This document shows, piece by piece, positions 1 to 10,710 of a DNA stretch of 64,000 bases. Every line of letters begins with the position of its first letter. Within the stretch, counting starts at the first letter, position 1. The notes beneath the pieces are model-generated. The model ran no database searches, was not told the DNA's origin, and saw only the letters and a program-made list of their open reading frames with translations. Both the position numbers and the translations under genes were made by a program. The stretch covers positions 3,038,001-3,102,000 of the forward strand of contig NC_092663.1 in NCBI RefSeq assembly GCF_032118995.1. Direction: 5' to 3'. Source of the stretch: Asterias amurensis. Lineage: Eukaryota; Echinodermata; Asteroidea; Forcipulatida; Asteriidae.

Positions 1-374
1 GTAAACATGCCGTGCAATTTTTCATTTAATTGTAAAGTGCTGGTTTTCCGGCTCGCGTGAACAAGACTTTAGCTGTCAGGCAATCTGATTGAAGACTTAA
101 ATTTTAGTTTGAAGGTTTTATGAGGTTTTACTCGTTTAAACCCGACGATGGGTATTTTATTTATCTACAGGAAAACACATGAATCTGTTGAAATGTGTGC
201 GATGGTGTGTTCTGCAGTTTTACATATATCTGGTATAAACATTTATTGGAGCATATCATTGTACAATTTTAACATTATTGTTATACGGGCACCTCTTGCA
301 CGGACCGTCTAGTGCGTGTCTGGGTTGTTTAATGTCAACAGAGCACTATTAAACGAAGTCTCGGCAGACGTGCT
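1..374. other. no gene seen
   Basis: AT-rich sequence with short open frames only. I see no splice-bounded coding block, tRNA-like fold or recognised repeat before the TTAA element that begins at 375. Confidence 0.5.
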
Positions 375-387
375 TTAAAGGTACTGG

Positions 388-557
388 GGTGGATTTCACA
401 AAGGTAGTCCTAACTTATGACTAGTCCTAGGCAATGCTATGAGATAGGACCAGTCCTAAGTTAGGATGAGTTACTGGTCCTAACTTAGGACCAGTCCTAT
501 CTCTTAGCATTGCCTAGGACTAGTCCTAAGTTAGGACTACCTTTGTGAAATCCACTC
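388..557. mobile_element. palindromic element with CTGG duplication
   Basis: Ends read GGTGGATTTCACAAAG and CTTTGTGAAATCCACTC. The interior is built from repeated TCCTAAGTTAGGACTAGTCC words and is nearly self-complementary throughout. CTGG flanks both ends (384-387 and 558-561), consistent with a 4-bp target duplication. Relatives lie at 2905-3055, 12150-12215, 19391-19519, 24785-24950 and 44525-44690. Confidence 0.7.
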
Positions 558-577
558 CTGGACACTATTGGTAGTTA

Positions 578-1956
578 GGGACCATGGATAAACTATGTCA
601 CGGGAACGACCGCGTCGCGACGCGTTCCTTCGCGTGACAAATTGAACAAAAGAAAATCTACGGAGTGGAACGCGTTCTTCTCAACCACCGAGTCTTGAGG
701 AAGACCCACTGTATAACAAAGGAACAATGGTGAGGCCGAAAACCACTGTGTAGTTATAATCGGCTTATCTGGGTAGATATAAACCCAAGTTGTTTCCACT
801 GCAATTTACGTAAACTGTCGTTTCAATAAATAAACAACAACCAAAGATCCATGTTAATTATAATAACTGTGTCTCCGGTCTAGTTTATATTTTGACTAGT
901 TTAGTTAATAATATTGCATCTTTGCACGACCGCCATGCAAAATAATCCCCCAAAATACAACAGAATAAAACAAAATCAATAAGAAAAACATCTTACATTA
1001 AACAGTAAAACTATACCTTTTTTTTTACATCCAAGGTATCCAAAATGTTTCATTTTTGAACAATGAAGCCAACACGTTATGTAGTTTTTCTTAAACACGC
1101 TAAATATTCTCAAGAACTGCTGAAAATTCACCACGTTGTTGACATGCCCAAGGTACCAGCAACGGCGCCAAAGTTCTACGCTGGTTAGTATTGCAATTTT
1201 CGGACACCAGATTCTCCCGAAAGTCTCAATCTCAAGGCGGTTGTAACTAATTTCGTAAACTGTTGCGCATTTTTCCAACGGAGGGCGGCTCTCCCGCTAT
1301 CACATTGTTAAGGAAAGCCCTCTAGCGTTCAATGTTTCTTGCATTATAGTGCGTTGCACGCAAAGTAACAAGACTACTAGGCCGGTATATTGAAAACAGT
1401 GTGTGTGAGTGTGTCGCTGGATATAGTGTGTTTGAGTACTACGATGTAATTTTGCGTTGTGTTTTGTGTGATTGCGAGCCGGTCAGCATGATTTCGCGGT
1501 ACCTTTATGAACAAATCGTGTAAGTGTAATCATCTCTGTAAACACGGGTCCTAATGTTATAATTAGATGTAGATACAAAATAAGTTGGCGATGATTTCAA
1601 ATTTAAGAATAATAGTCACCACTTCAACTTGTTATGGCAGTAGCATATTATTGTATTGGCTTTGGTAAACTCGAGGGTTGGCTGTACATGGACATCTCCA
1701 ATCCATTGTCTGGTGTATACCTGAGCTAGACCGCAAACACTAATCCTTCACCCTTTCGTGGCTTACTTGTGAGCTGCCTTGTCCATGTAATCTGAACAAC
1801 AAAAGGCACCAACAATAGAGTTCGATAACGAGGGACCTTAAAAATCAGTGAAGCGCTTAATCCATCTTGGGACGGGCGCGTGACAATTTTGGGACGGACT
1901 CGTTCTAGAACGAGTCTGACCGCGGGCGGCCGCGTTCTTAGTTTATCCATGGTCCC
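578..1956. mobile_element. non-autonomous PIF/Harbinger-like element, 1.38 kb
   Basis: The element begins GGGACCATGGATAAACTA and ends with the reverse complement of the same sequence (terminal repeat about 18 bp). It is bounded by TTA at 575-577 and 1957-1959. A 3-bp TTA/TAA duplication is typical of PIF/Harbinger transposons, so the class is inferred from the duplication. No transposase frame is present inside. The host element's sequence resumes exactly at both borders. Confidence 0.6.
1488..1519 (+). CDS. possible first coding exon of an unrecognised small gene
   Basis: ATG in a fair initiation context (A at -3) opens an 11-codon frame that runs to a strong GTAAGT donor at 1520. It ends in phase 2 and joins in frame to the exon-like block at 8659. 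Read across 8659, 12691 and 17247, the set gives a 101-residue protein starting MISRYLYEQIV and ending LTAVDGLS. The block lies inside the 1.38 kb PIF/Harbinger-like insertion, which argues against it unless the transposon supplied the exon. I recognise no family. Confidence 0.25.
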
Positions 1957-2276
1957 TTACTTAAAATAATTGTGAGCAAAAAACTTACTTGATAACAAGC
2001 AATGTAGAGGTGTTGATAGTCGAAAACATTGTGAGAATTGGATCCCTCTAAAGTTAATAGTTTTTGAGAAAGAGATAATTTCTCAGTCAAATAATAAAAG
2101 ACTTCGGGACTCGAGCCCTTTGTAGGCATCTGAAAGCATCTACATCAAAAGGGATGTTTTCTTTTATTATCCTCTCGCAACGTCGATGACCAATTGAGTC
2201 AAAATGTTCACAGATTTGTAACTGTATGCATGGGTTGGGAAGACTGGTCTTTGACCACAAAATGTGTCAAATGCCT

Positions 2277-2459
2277 CTAAATGCAAAGTGTAGCTTTGGT
2301 TTTGGAGCCGTTTGATTGTTTTTATCTTATAATATAATGAATACAATAAAACTTGTATGTGAAATTTATGTTTCGAAAGGTTTTCGCATTTTTGAGATGG
2401 GCATGCATGAAGAATATTCCTTAACAAATACACATTTTCAGGTAGGCCTATACCTTTAA
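2277..2459 (+). mobile_element. family-4 TTAA element abutting family 1
   Basis: It starts directly where the family-1 element ends and finishes at TATACCTTTAA. The first 70 bp match the element at 37262-37540 (GCAAAGT..ACCTTTGGTTTTTGG, then GTTTGATTGTTTT). It is degenerate and non-coding. Confidence 0.5.
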
Positions 2460-3514
2460 TACACAAAGGACAAATTGCATATTTTGCGCTTCGATTTTAA
2501 AAGTGTCTGACACCTTTTCCCGTCCTTCCTTGGTCTGCTGTTAACGAAGGGCTAAATGGAGCAAGGCAATGTAGCCATAATGGTGATAAAGGTATATACG
2601 TGTAGGCAAGTGACACGGGGGCTTACTCCATGATTGAAGTAACACAATTAAAGGGAAACATTGATTTCGGATTTGGCGTTTTGTGCTATAAAAGCGTGCG
2701 TTGCGATGTTTGGAAAAATGATTCAAAAGTAGAATATAATGATTCACACAAATACCTCTCGAAGTTGTAAGGCTCTCAGATGGAAATGTGTTCACTTTGC
2801 TTTTAAATTCTCAGCTCATGCCTTTCCAACTGTGAAATCGGATCAGGGTCGCATCTATTACAAGACAGGATTACACTATTTCCACTTTTGTTTTACTCGC
2901 GCCATTTTAAAGGGCACAAAGAGTTAGGACTAGTCCTAAGTTAGGACTAGTCCTGGGAGATATACAAATTGCCTGGAGATTCCTAAGTTAGGACGAGTAA
3001 CTGGTCCTAACTCGAGATAAGACTAGTTCTAACTCTTTGTGAAATCCACCCCTGGACACCTTTGGTTATTGTCAAAGACCAGTCTTCTCACCATTCTTCT
3101 CACCTTTTTTTAGTTCAGCTTTGCTTTAAGGTCTCGGCTCATGCTTTCCAACTGTGAAATCGGATCAAGGTTGCTCTCTATTAAACACAGCATTACATTA
3201 TTTTGTTTTACTCGCGCCATTTTAATCTCCGTTCTTTCCTGTCCCTTTACTTTTTAGCTCACGCCATCCCTCCTGAAAGGTGGCATTTTCAACGGGGGTT
3301 AATCCAGCGAAATCAGGCGGGATATAAACGACTTAGTCAGGGGGAACAAGCGGTCACTCCGAAGAAAATCAAATCAACTTTTGCGTCTCGCAATGCAAGG
3401 TATTTCCGTTTCTTGTCAAACATATATCTGTTAGTAAATTGGTAACTGATCTGACAGGTTTTACGAAACATCAGCCATGCGTGAATGCGTTGGCAAGTGC
3501 AAGGTCGTACGTGA
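2460..3514. other. repeat fragments, no gene seen
   Basis: This stretch holds a palindromic TCCTAAGTTAGGACTAG element at about 2905-3055, and then a short family-1 fragment (CAAAGACCAGTCTTCTCAC) near 3075. The words CATTTTA...CTCGCGCCATTTT recur around 2890 and 3215, showing a small direct duplication. I see no coding exon. Confidence 0.5.
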
Positions 3515-4215
3515 TTTGGCGCTCTGAGTGATGTTTTCCCGCCCTCAAGCCCGCACTTGTAGCACTATTTCTGTGTAAATTGGAAACGGTGAATGTTGGA
3601 GTGGCAATTTGCATATAATTTACATAGTTTAAAACTACTGACCATAAAGGGAAAGTATACCTATTTTGTCTTCCTTTTTTTATATTAAACTCAAGGTTGT
3701 ACGTTTAGACATGGGTGATTTTTTTCTCGCCCCAGGCCTTCACTTGTGGCACTATTTCTGTGTATCTGGAAAAGGTGAATGTTTGAGTGCCAATTTGCCA
3801 ATTTAATACTGACCATCTGCAATTAAATGGAAAGTATACATTTGGCTTTATTTATTTATATATTATTTTATTCAATGTCCTACGTTTAGGCACACTTGGT
3901 GATTTTTCCCGCCCTCATGCCCGCACTTGTGGTCTGTGTAATTAGAAATGGTGAATAGTTGAGTGTCAATTTGCATATCATTAAAATAATTGAATACTGA
4001 CCATCTGCAGCTAAATGGAAAGTACACCTTTGGTCTTTATTATACTATTATTTAATATATTCAACATTGTACGTTTAGACACATGTGGCATTTTTCTCGC
4101 CCCAGGCCTGCTTGTGGCAACTTTTCTGTGCAATTGAAAATGGCGAGTGTTTGAGTGGCAATTTGCGTATCATTTACATAACTTTCTTAAAACCACTGAC
4201 CATAATGTAGTTGAA
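3515..4215. repeat. tandem array of four ~185 bp units
   Basis: Four diverged units begin near 3520, 3698, 3881 and 4069. Shared blocks, in order, are TACGTTTAGACAC, GTGATTTTTCCCGCCC, GCACTTGTGGCACTA, GAGTGGCAATTTGCAT, ACTGACCAT and GGAAAGTATACC. Spacing is 183-188 bp between the last three starts. There is no coding potential. Confidence 0.75.
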
Positions 4216-4345
4216 GGCATTGGACACGTTTGGTAATTGTCAACGACCAGTATAATTCTTACTTGGTGTACCCCAACATATCCATAAAGTAACAAACCTT
4301 TTAAAACAAATTGCTCACTTCGTCGCAAGCTGAGAACATTAAAAA
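4212..4345 (-). repeat. truncated family-1 TTAA element
   Basis: It matches the right-hand end of family 1 in reverse (GGCATTGGACACGTTTGGTAATTG, then CTTGGTGTA..CAACATAT). The remainder to about 4920 shows nothing I can assign. Confidence 0.5.
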
Positions 4346-4936
4346 TCGAAACACCCTTGTTATCTTAGCTACATGAAAATGTGATGTTTTTTGGCTTACA
4401 ATTTTCAAAGTGCGCTGCCAAAACCGGGATGTTGAAACTAACACAACGGGTGTTGTCTTATAAAGAACACGTTAAAAGAATATTTGATTGGAATTAATAT
4501 TTACCATTTAAACAAAATAAAAGACCGAACCTTTTACGATGATAGAGGCAGTTACTGGTGAAGATTTGCCCCGTTAAACGCAGCTCTTGCCCCGGTAGTC
4601 GATGAGTCTCCGACACGGACGTACTCCCGTTCCGTTTACAATCAATGTGAGTTCATAGAGGTGTTCCGAAAAGCTTGTGATCTGGTTGACACAGCTGCGG
4701 ATGTTTTTAATACGCATACCAATACACGGGGGCAAGACATGCAAATTAGGCAATACGTCACGCGGGAAAGTACCCAATCAGCGAGTCCAACTATTTCCAA
4801 GGTCTAATAGCTAAGCGTGTATAGCAGACGTTCTCTTAATGTGTGCCAAATTCATCAGTGTATCGAATCCACTTAGGCAGAAATAAATAAAGAGACATGT
4901 TGTCTAGGGCTCTTTATACAAGCACCGATGTCAGAT

Positions 4937-5340
4937 GCAATTGTGTCCGCCATGCAATACTGTCCGCTCTGGACATGTACATGACTGTACAGGTTTGTGC
5001 GTGCGTAAGCGAGCGTGCATGCACTGAACCTACGTATAATATGCAGCATGAATATTCACGTATTTTGTGATTGGTGCAGCGAATAACCCAACGGCCGAAC
5101 ATTTACCACGTCATTCATGACATGCATTTAGCTTGTAAAAAATGGCGAACGTGTTCCTTTGACCAAGGGCGTTCAATTTACTGCTAGGGCGGTTTTGCAC
5201 GGTGGCGGACACAACTGCATATGCAAATGTGTCCGGGCGGACACAATTGCATTATGCAGCAGCGTCCGGCGGACATTAGTGCATATGCAATAATGTCTTC
5301 TGGATAGTGTTGCATAGAGGACATAATTGCATGCGATATC
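4937..5340. repeat. cluster of GGACA-N-TTGCATATGCA words
   Basis: Repeated words on both strands combine GGACA(C/T)AATTGCAT and ATGCAATANTGTCC. They occur near 4940, 4960, 5205, 5230, 5255, 5280 and 5320. The words are partly self-complementary and irregularly spaced. This is not an obvious TIR element. Confidence 0.5.
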
Positions 5341-5407
5341 GGCCTGCTCTGTTGGACGACGAACTGCATATGATACATGCACTGGCACGTTATTAGGTAT
5401 AGATACC

Positions 5408-5503
5408 GTGGGGTCGAACGAAGCATGGTTTTTCGAGGTGTCGCTGCTTCGTTTGTACGAGGTTGGAAAAACTCGAAAAATCATGCTTCGACCCCACAGT
5501 GTC
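5408..5503. repeat. inverted repeat, ~30 bp arms
   Basis: The left arm begins CCGTGGGGTCGAACGAAG and the right arm is its near reverse complement, ending CTTCGACCCCACAG. The loop is about 35 bp. Confidence 0.7.
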
Positions 5504-6689
5504 AAGTACTGTTATGTACCGTGCTAGTACATGTATATGCATTTAAGTCGGCCCCTTGATGTGAATTTAGAGCGGGCCTATATTGCGTGCGTGAAGAGGC
5601 TTGGAGAATGCTACCCTGGACGTAATTAGAAAAAGATGTAATTTCCCTCTCCAATAAAAAAAAATACTTCAGCTAAAGCCTTTTGTTATACATCTGGAAA
5701 CACACAAAGTAAAGCAACAAAGGTGTTTTTCTTTCATTATGCTCTTGCAACTTCGATGACCAATATGAGCTCAAATTTCACAGGTTTGTTATATATTTCA
5801 TGCACCATGTTGAGATACGCCAAGTGGGTGTAAAGTCTTGTAATTGGTGACAATTACCAAAGATGTCAAGTGCCGTTAACGAGGGGTTTAGAGACTTGTA
5901 CCCCCCCCCCCCACCCCAACTTGTATGAGGACTCCATCTATTGGAAAATTAGGACATAACCAAATCGAACTTGACATTCCCCTCCTATTTAGCGATTTAC
6001 CGAGTGGAATTTTGTATTCCTTTTACGGGGTTTTGTTACCTTGATATTTAGTCGATTAAAATACCATTTTTTAGGTCAGGGTTCTAAAAACAGAAAACGA
6101 GGACATGAAATCGATGTCTTTTTCATTTTTTTATTTTTTTTTTCTGCCTGACTATCCTAAAAAAGTATGTTAATAATGGTGCTAAGCAAGGCAGTTGTAC
6201 ACAGCTAACAATCAAATAACTAGGACAACGGTTTTATAATTGCATTACACAAGCCTATCTTGAAATCTGCACAGATATTATCTGACACACATCTGTCTTA
6301 CTGCGAAAACAGGTTTAGGAAGATCTGTTCCAGAAGGCCCTTTTTTTTATTTGCGCAGCAGCATGGACCGAAGGCTAAAAGACTCGAAAATTGGGTCGTT
6401 GCCCTTTTTCGCGGGTTCTCGCCGTTGTGTGTATAAATTGCGTTGTGTGTGCAAGTGCTTGGTAGGATTTGCTTGAGCTGGATAACGATACCGATTGACC
6501 GTGGATTATCTGGTTATGGGTTATCACACAAATGGTTTTCCGTAAAACTTAAGATATATGAAGACTGCGCTGTTCAGTTTTAGATTTGGAAATCCAAAAA
6601 AATAAAACTATAAAAAAAAAAGGTTACCAAGTAAGTTTTATGCTAACAATTATGTTGAGTATACCGAAAGTGACCACAGTGCCCGTACA
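5504..6689. other. repeat relics, no gene seen
   Basis: A half-length family-1 TTAA element lies at about 5695-5880 (AAGGTGTTTTTCTTTCATTAT ending near CAAGTGCCGTTAA). A poly-C run lies near 5900. The rest is AT-rich with no supported exon. Confidence 0.5.
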
Positions 6690-7016
6690 CTGGACACTAT
6701 TGGTAATTGTCAAAGACCAGTCTTCCCACTTTGTGTGTCTTAACATACGCATAAAATAACAAACCTGCGGAAGTTTTAAATCAATTGGTCGTCGGAAGTT
6801 ACAAGATAATAATGGGAAAAAAAAGGTTGAAAGATCAGCTTGAATTCGAGACCTCCAAATCAAATTCAGAGGCCTCGGAATCAAATTCTAGTGAGAATAT
6901 AACTTCTTTCTCAAAAAAAACACTACGTTACTTCGATAGGAGCCGTTTCATGTTTTATACTATCAACAGCTCCCCATTGCTCGTATACCAAGTAAGTTTT
7001 TTATTCTAAAAAAAAA
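6690..7016 (-). mobile_element. truncated family-1 TTAA element
   Basis: Starts CACTGGACACTATTGGTAATT in reverse orientation and runs to TTTTGAGTAAT. It carries the shortened central GAGACCTC / GAGGCCTC region. The terminal TTAA is lost on both sides. Confidence 0.6.
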
Positions 7017-7110
7017 TATTTTGAGTAATATTAACCGCACTGGACATGGACGCGTGGAAGGAATTCACTTCTCGGATCACCACGGGACGGCTGAGGCCCT
7101 AATGGACTTT

Positions 7111-7560
7111 ATAACACCCCTTACCAATATTCTGCCTTTTCATTGGTTTAGAGCGCGTCACATGATATGTCTTAGTTTTGCTAGACGGCGGCCGTGTGAT
7201 AGTGCATCGGTTTGCCGTGCGCTAGTCCGAAAGACTAGCACACGGCGTGCAGTACCCAGACGTCCGTTGCGTGTACGAGGATGATAAATTAATAGTCTGT
7301 AACCATTTCGGATTACATGCAGAGCACAGTAAAAGTTTTCGCAATCTGTATTCGCGTCGTCCGTGGATTGTGCATTCAGGTCTGTAAAGTCTGTACATTA
7401 TTTAGAAATGTTTGGGGTATTATAAAACAAATATTGGCTCGGTGATCCCCGGAGCGTTCTATTTTCCCGAGGCGAAGCCGAGGGAAAATAGAACGCTCCG
7501 GGGATCACCTCGGGAGTCATAGTTTTAACCATAGCACTCGAAGCAATCAATATTTGTATA
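7111..7560. repeat. dispersed repeat, copy 1, ending in a GC-rich cruciform
   Basis: It matches 9174-9712 over most of its length. It includes a GCGCTAGTCCGAAAGACTAGC hairpin and a near-perfect palindrome at 7441-7509 whose 28-nt arms begin GGTGATCCCCGGAGCG and enclose a GAGGCGAAGCCGAG core. It lacks the outer left arm present in the second copy. Confidence 0.75.
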
Positions 7561-7971
7561 CAAGAAGAAGAAGAAGAACCCTAGCGTTCACAATGCCTTT
7601 AAGGACGATTTTGCTTTGTAATGTGACACAAAACCATTGAAATGCTAACACCACACGAACCAATTTATAACGCAGCATGCTGAATTCTTAACTGGTCAAA
7701 TAGTGCATTGGTCAAATGTTTGGTAATATAAGTGCTTATGGGCAAATCCACGCTGCAACATAACGACTTGACGTGCCATTGCGTCTATACAGCTTTTTTG
7801 AAATTCTAAAAGGACAAGTTTGAAATTTCCACATTTTTAAAGCTTGAACGAATCGTCTGAATTATTTGGCATCGGTTATAATGACATCTTTGACTCTGTG
7901 TTGTGTACAAGTTATGGGCCATACATTGTGGCATCTGGCGATAAACTCGACAGTAATTTCGCTTACATGTT

Positions 7972-8358
7972 TTAAAGACACTGGACACTATTGGTAATTG
8001 TCAAAAACCAGTCTTCTCACTTGGTGTATCTCAACATATGCAAAAAATAACCAGCCCGTGAAAATTTGAGCTCAATTGGTCATGGAAGATGCGAGATAAC
8101 TATGAAATGAAATAAAACCCTTGTTGCACAAAGTTGTGTGCTTTCAGATGCTTGATTTCGTGACCTCAAATTCTAAATCTGAGGTCCCGAAATCAAATTC
8201 GTGGACAATAACTTCTTTCTCGAAAACTACGTCACTTCAGAGGGAGCCATTTCTCACAATGTTTTATACTATCAACCTCTCTCCATTACTCGTCACCAAG
8301 AAAGGTTTGATGCCAATAATTATTTTGAGTAATTACCAATAGTGTCCACTGGCTTTAA
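7972..8358 (-). mobile_element. family-1 TTAA element, complete
   Basis: TTAA ends, with terminal repeats TTAAAGRCACTGGACACTA and AGTGTCCACTGGCTTTAA. It has the family's central short palindrome around GAGACCTC...GAGGTC. Length is 387 bp. No transposase is encoded. Confidence 0.8.
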
Positions 8359-8658
8359 ATCCACCAGGGGTGCTATTTTTTTTTTTTTTTTTCCTTCTTT
8401 CTCTCTCCTATTTGTTTGTATAAAAAAAAATGTTTTCGTTATCGTTCTTATTTTATGTACTTTTACCTGTGAAATTAATAAATCAAAAATTGAAATGAAA
8501 ACACGAAGGTAAATCACAACTAGAATTTTGTATAAGGTGAAGGATGAAAATGGAAGAAGCTACTCAAGACAACTAGAGACAAGACATTGTTTGTAAGAGT
8601 TCTTAAAGCAACCCACAGACGACCCTGACTTAATCTTGCAATTTATTCTCTTCAACAG

Positions 8659-8765
8659 AATTCTAAAAATACTGCAACAAGTTGCGAGTATCCACACTAC
8701 GGGGAACGTACTCAATCACCGTGAAGCCGTTGGTGCTCAGTGGGGCTCCAGCCAACTTTCATCGG
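8659..8765 (+). CDS. exon-like block of an unrecognised gene
   Basis: A CTTCAACAG acceptor is followed by 107 nt open in one frame (ILKILQQVASIHTTG...), ending at a GTAAGT donor. Incoming phase 2 matches the candidate exon at 1488 and outgoing phase 1 matches the block at 12691. Amino-acid composition looks protein-like, but I recognise no domain. Splice sites and phase are seen; the gene model is inference. Confidence 0.35.
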
Positions 8766-8904
8766 GTAAGTTATGCTTGATATGCCCGCTCAGTTGCTTG
8801 TCCTCGTCATTTACAGAGGATGCTTTCTATCACATATTTTTACAACTAAAAGAAGTACCAAAGGGTCCAACTCTGATTACACCAAGATGTACGTCTGTTT
8901 TAAA

Positions 8905-9172
8905 GGCATCGCACTGCACCTTTGTTAATTGTCAAAGAATAGTATTTTTACTTGGTGTATCCCAAATAATATGCATAAAATAACAAATCTGTGAACAATT
9001 TCACTCAATTGGTCATCGAAATTGCAAGAGAATTATGACTTGAAAACACCCTTGCTGCACTAGTTTCAAATGTCTAAAGGTTTTGAATATTTGAGTGATG
9101 ACCTCTTTCTCAAAACTGTACGTTTTGTACTATCAACAGCCCTCTATTGCTTGTAAAGGTAATTTTTTATAT
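8905..9172 (-). mobile_element. degenerate family-1 TTAA element
   Basis: Starts TTAAAGGCATCGCACTGCACC. The interior matches CTTGGTGTATCCCAA..ATATGCATAAAATAACAAA and GGTCATCGAAATTGC. The right end is cut by the dispersed repeat beginning at 9174. Confidence 0.55.
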
Positions 9173-9173
9173 T

Positions 9174-9712
9174 ATAACACCCCTTGCAAGTATTCTGCCT
9201 GCTCATTGGTTTAGAGCGCGTCACATGACATGTCGTAGTTTTGCTAGACGACGGCCGTGTGATAGTGCGTCGGTTTGCCATGCGCTAGTCCGAAGACTAG
9301 CACACGGCTTCGTGCGCTAGTCCGACAGACTAGCACACGGCGTGCAGTACTCAGACGTCCGTTGCGTGTACGAGGATGATAAATTAATCGTCTGTAACCA
9401 TTTCGGATTGCACGACACTACATGCAACACAGTAAGTAAAAGTGTTTGCAATCTGTATTCGCGTCGTCCGTGGATTGTAGCATTCAGGTCTGTAACTTAA
9501 TAATAATGTATAATTAGAAATGTTTTGGGTGTTATAAAACAAATATTGACTGCTTTTACTCGTGCAATGGTTAAAAACTATGACTCCCTCGGTGATCCCC
9601 GGAGCGTTCTATTTTCCCTCGGCTTCGCCTCGGGAAAATAGAACGCTCCGGGGATCACCGCGGGAGTCATAGTTTTAACCATAGCACTCGAAGCAGTCAA
9701 TATTTGTATACT
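9174..9712. repeat. dispersed repeat, copy 2, with long cruciform
   Basis: The first part (9174-9537) has short terminal repeats, TTATAACACCCC and GGGTGTTATAA. The second part (9540-9706) is a cruciform with arms of about 75 nt, from CAAATATTGACTGC to GCAGTCAATATTTG, whose inner 28-nt arms are the same as copy 1. The GCTAGTCCG..GACTAGCACACGGC hairpin is duplicated here relative to copy 1. Confidence 0.75.
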
Positions 9713-9752
9713 AGTAAATGCTTTGAGTAATTTCCAAACGTATACATGGCCT

Positions 9753-10105
9753 TTAAAGGCAGTGGACACTATTGGTAATTACTCAAAATAGTTATTAGCA
9801 CAAAACCTTACTTGATACGAGTAATTGGGAGAGGTTCATAGCATATATAAAACATTGTGAGAAACGGCTCCCTCTGAAGAAACGTAGTCTTTCCACGAAT
9901 TTGATTTCGAGACCTCAGAATTAGATTTTGAGGTCTCGAAATCAAGCGTCTGAAAGCACAAAACTTCGTGCGACAAGGATGTTTTTTTACTTTCATGGTT
10001 AGCTGGCAACTTCGACGACCAATTGAGGTGAAATGTTCATATAGGTATGTTATTTTGTGAGAAGAGTGGTCTTTGACAATTACCAATAGTGTCTAGTGTC
10101 TTTAA
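9753..10105 (+). mobile_element. family-1 TTAA element, complete
   Basis: TTAA at both ends, terminal repeat TTAAAGGCAGTGGACACTA, and a central palindrome TTTCGAGACCTCA..TGAGGTCTCGAAA. Length is 353 bp and it is non-coding. Confidence 0.85.
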
Positions 10106-10296
10106 AGCCACATCTGTCGTAAGAAAACACATTCCCATCTCGCGCTAACTAAAGGAGTACCAAAGGTCGAAATCTGATTAAACCAAGATGTTATATGCGT
10201 CTGTTTTAAATGGAGTGTATCGGCTCTTTGCAATTCCAAGGGATGAACATTGTGCTTGCAACATTACTACCCCTTGTCACGTTTATTTCAATCCTA

Positions 10297-10480
10297 CAAC
10301 CATCTCAGCTCCCTGGTGGGTATACAGTCTGTGTTGCCAAGTATGTATCGCTAAGCTAAATCAATCACAAGAACCATCCCTGCCCTCACATGTATCCATT
10401 TACCCCTGGGTGGAGAGAAGTAATTAGTGTCTTGCTCAAGAACACCGGGATTCGAACCGACACCCTATGACTTAGCCACC
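10297..10480 (-). repeat. tRNA-derived SINE, minus orientation
   Basis: A reversed B-box-like GGGATTCGAACC lies near 10450. The body (CTTGCTCAAGAACACC) and the tail (CTCAGCTCCCTGGTGGGTAT) are shared with the SINE at 22050-22290. The tRNA origin is inferred from the B box. Confidence 0.55.
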
Positions 10481-10482
10481 GG

Positions 10483-10710
10483 GGCCCAATTTTATAGCTT
10501 ACCATGAAATTTCTTCCTTGATAAAAACAGAATTACTAAACCAAATTTCCATTTGTTGCATATTGCGTCTTACGGGTATTCGGCTGTTGTTTGCTCATCC
10601 TGAAAATCAAGTGGAAATTTGGTTGGTGATCCTGTTTTTATCTATGCAAAGGTTTCATGCTAAGCAACTTGTTGTGCTTGGCATAGCAGCTCTATGGAAA
10701 TGGGCCCAGA
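10483..10710. mobile_element. GGGCCCAATTT palindromic element
   Basis: Ends GGGGCCCAATTTTATAGC and GCTCTATGGAAATGGGCCCA. Interior arms are TTCCTTGATAAAAACAG and CTGTTTTTATC. Copies of this family lie at 12495-12661, 25004-25225 and 43979-44192, with fragments elsewhere. Confidence 0.7.

Larger units (their letters stand above)
375..2280 (+). mobile_element. family-1 TTAA element split by two later insertions
   Basis: A family-1 TTAA element starts at 375 (TTAAAGGTACTG). It is interrupted by a palindromic element at 388-557, resumes at 558-577 (CTGGACACTATTGGTAGTTA), is interrupted again at 578-1956, and resumes with ACTTAAAATAATTG. It ends near 2280 in a mutated CTAA. Intact copies elsewhere in the window show that the three pieces are collinear once the insertions are removed. 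Confidence 0.75.

Noticed and set aside
375..2280. Reading the TTAA flanks as proof of piggyBac origin
   Set aside because: TTAA target choice fits piggyBac, but no piggyBac transposase or diagnostic end is in the window, so the superfamily is left open.
3515..4215. CRISPR-like array
   Set aside because: Units are long (about 185 bp) and diverged along their whole length, and the genome is an intron-bearing animal one.
7021..7284. 87-codon plus-strand frame rich in arginine
   Set aside because: It lies in the dispersed repeat containing the GCTAGTCCG hairpin; the second copy at 9174 breaks the frame.
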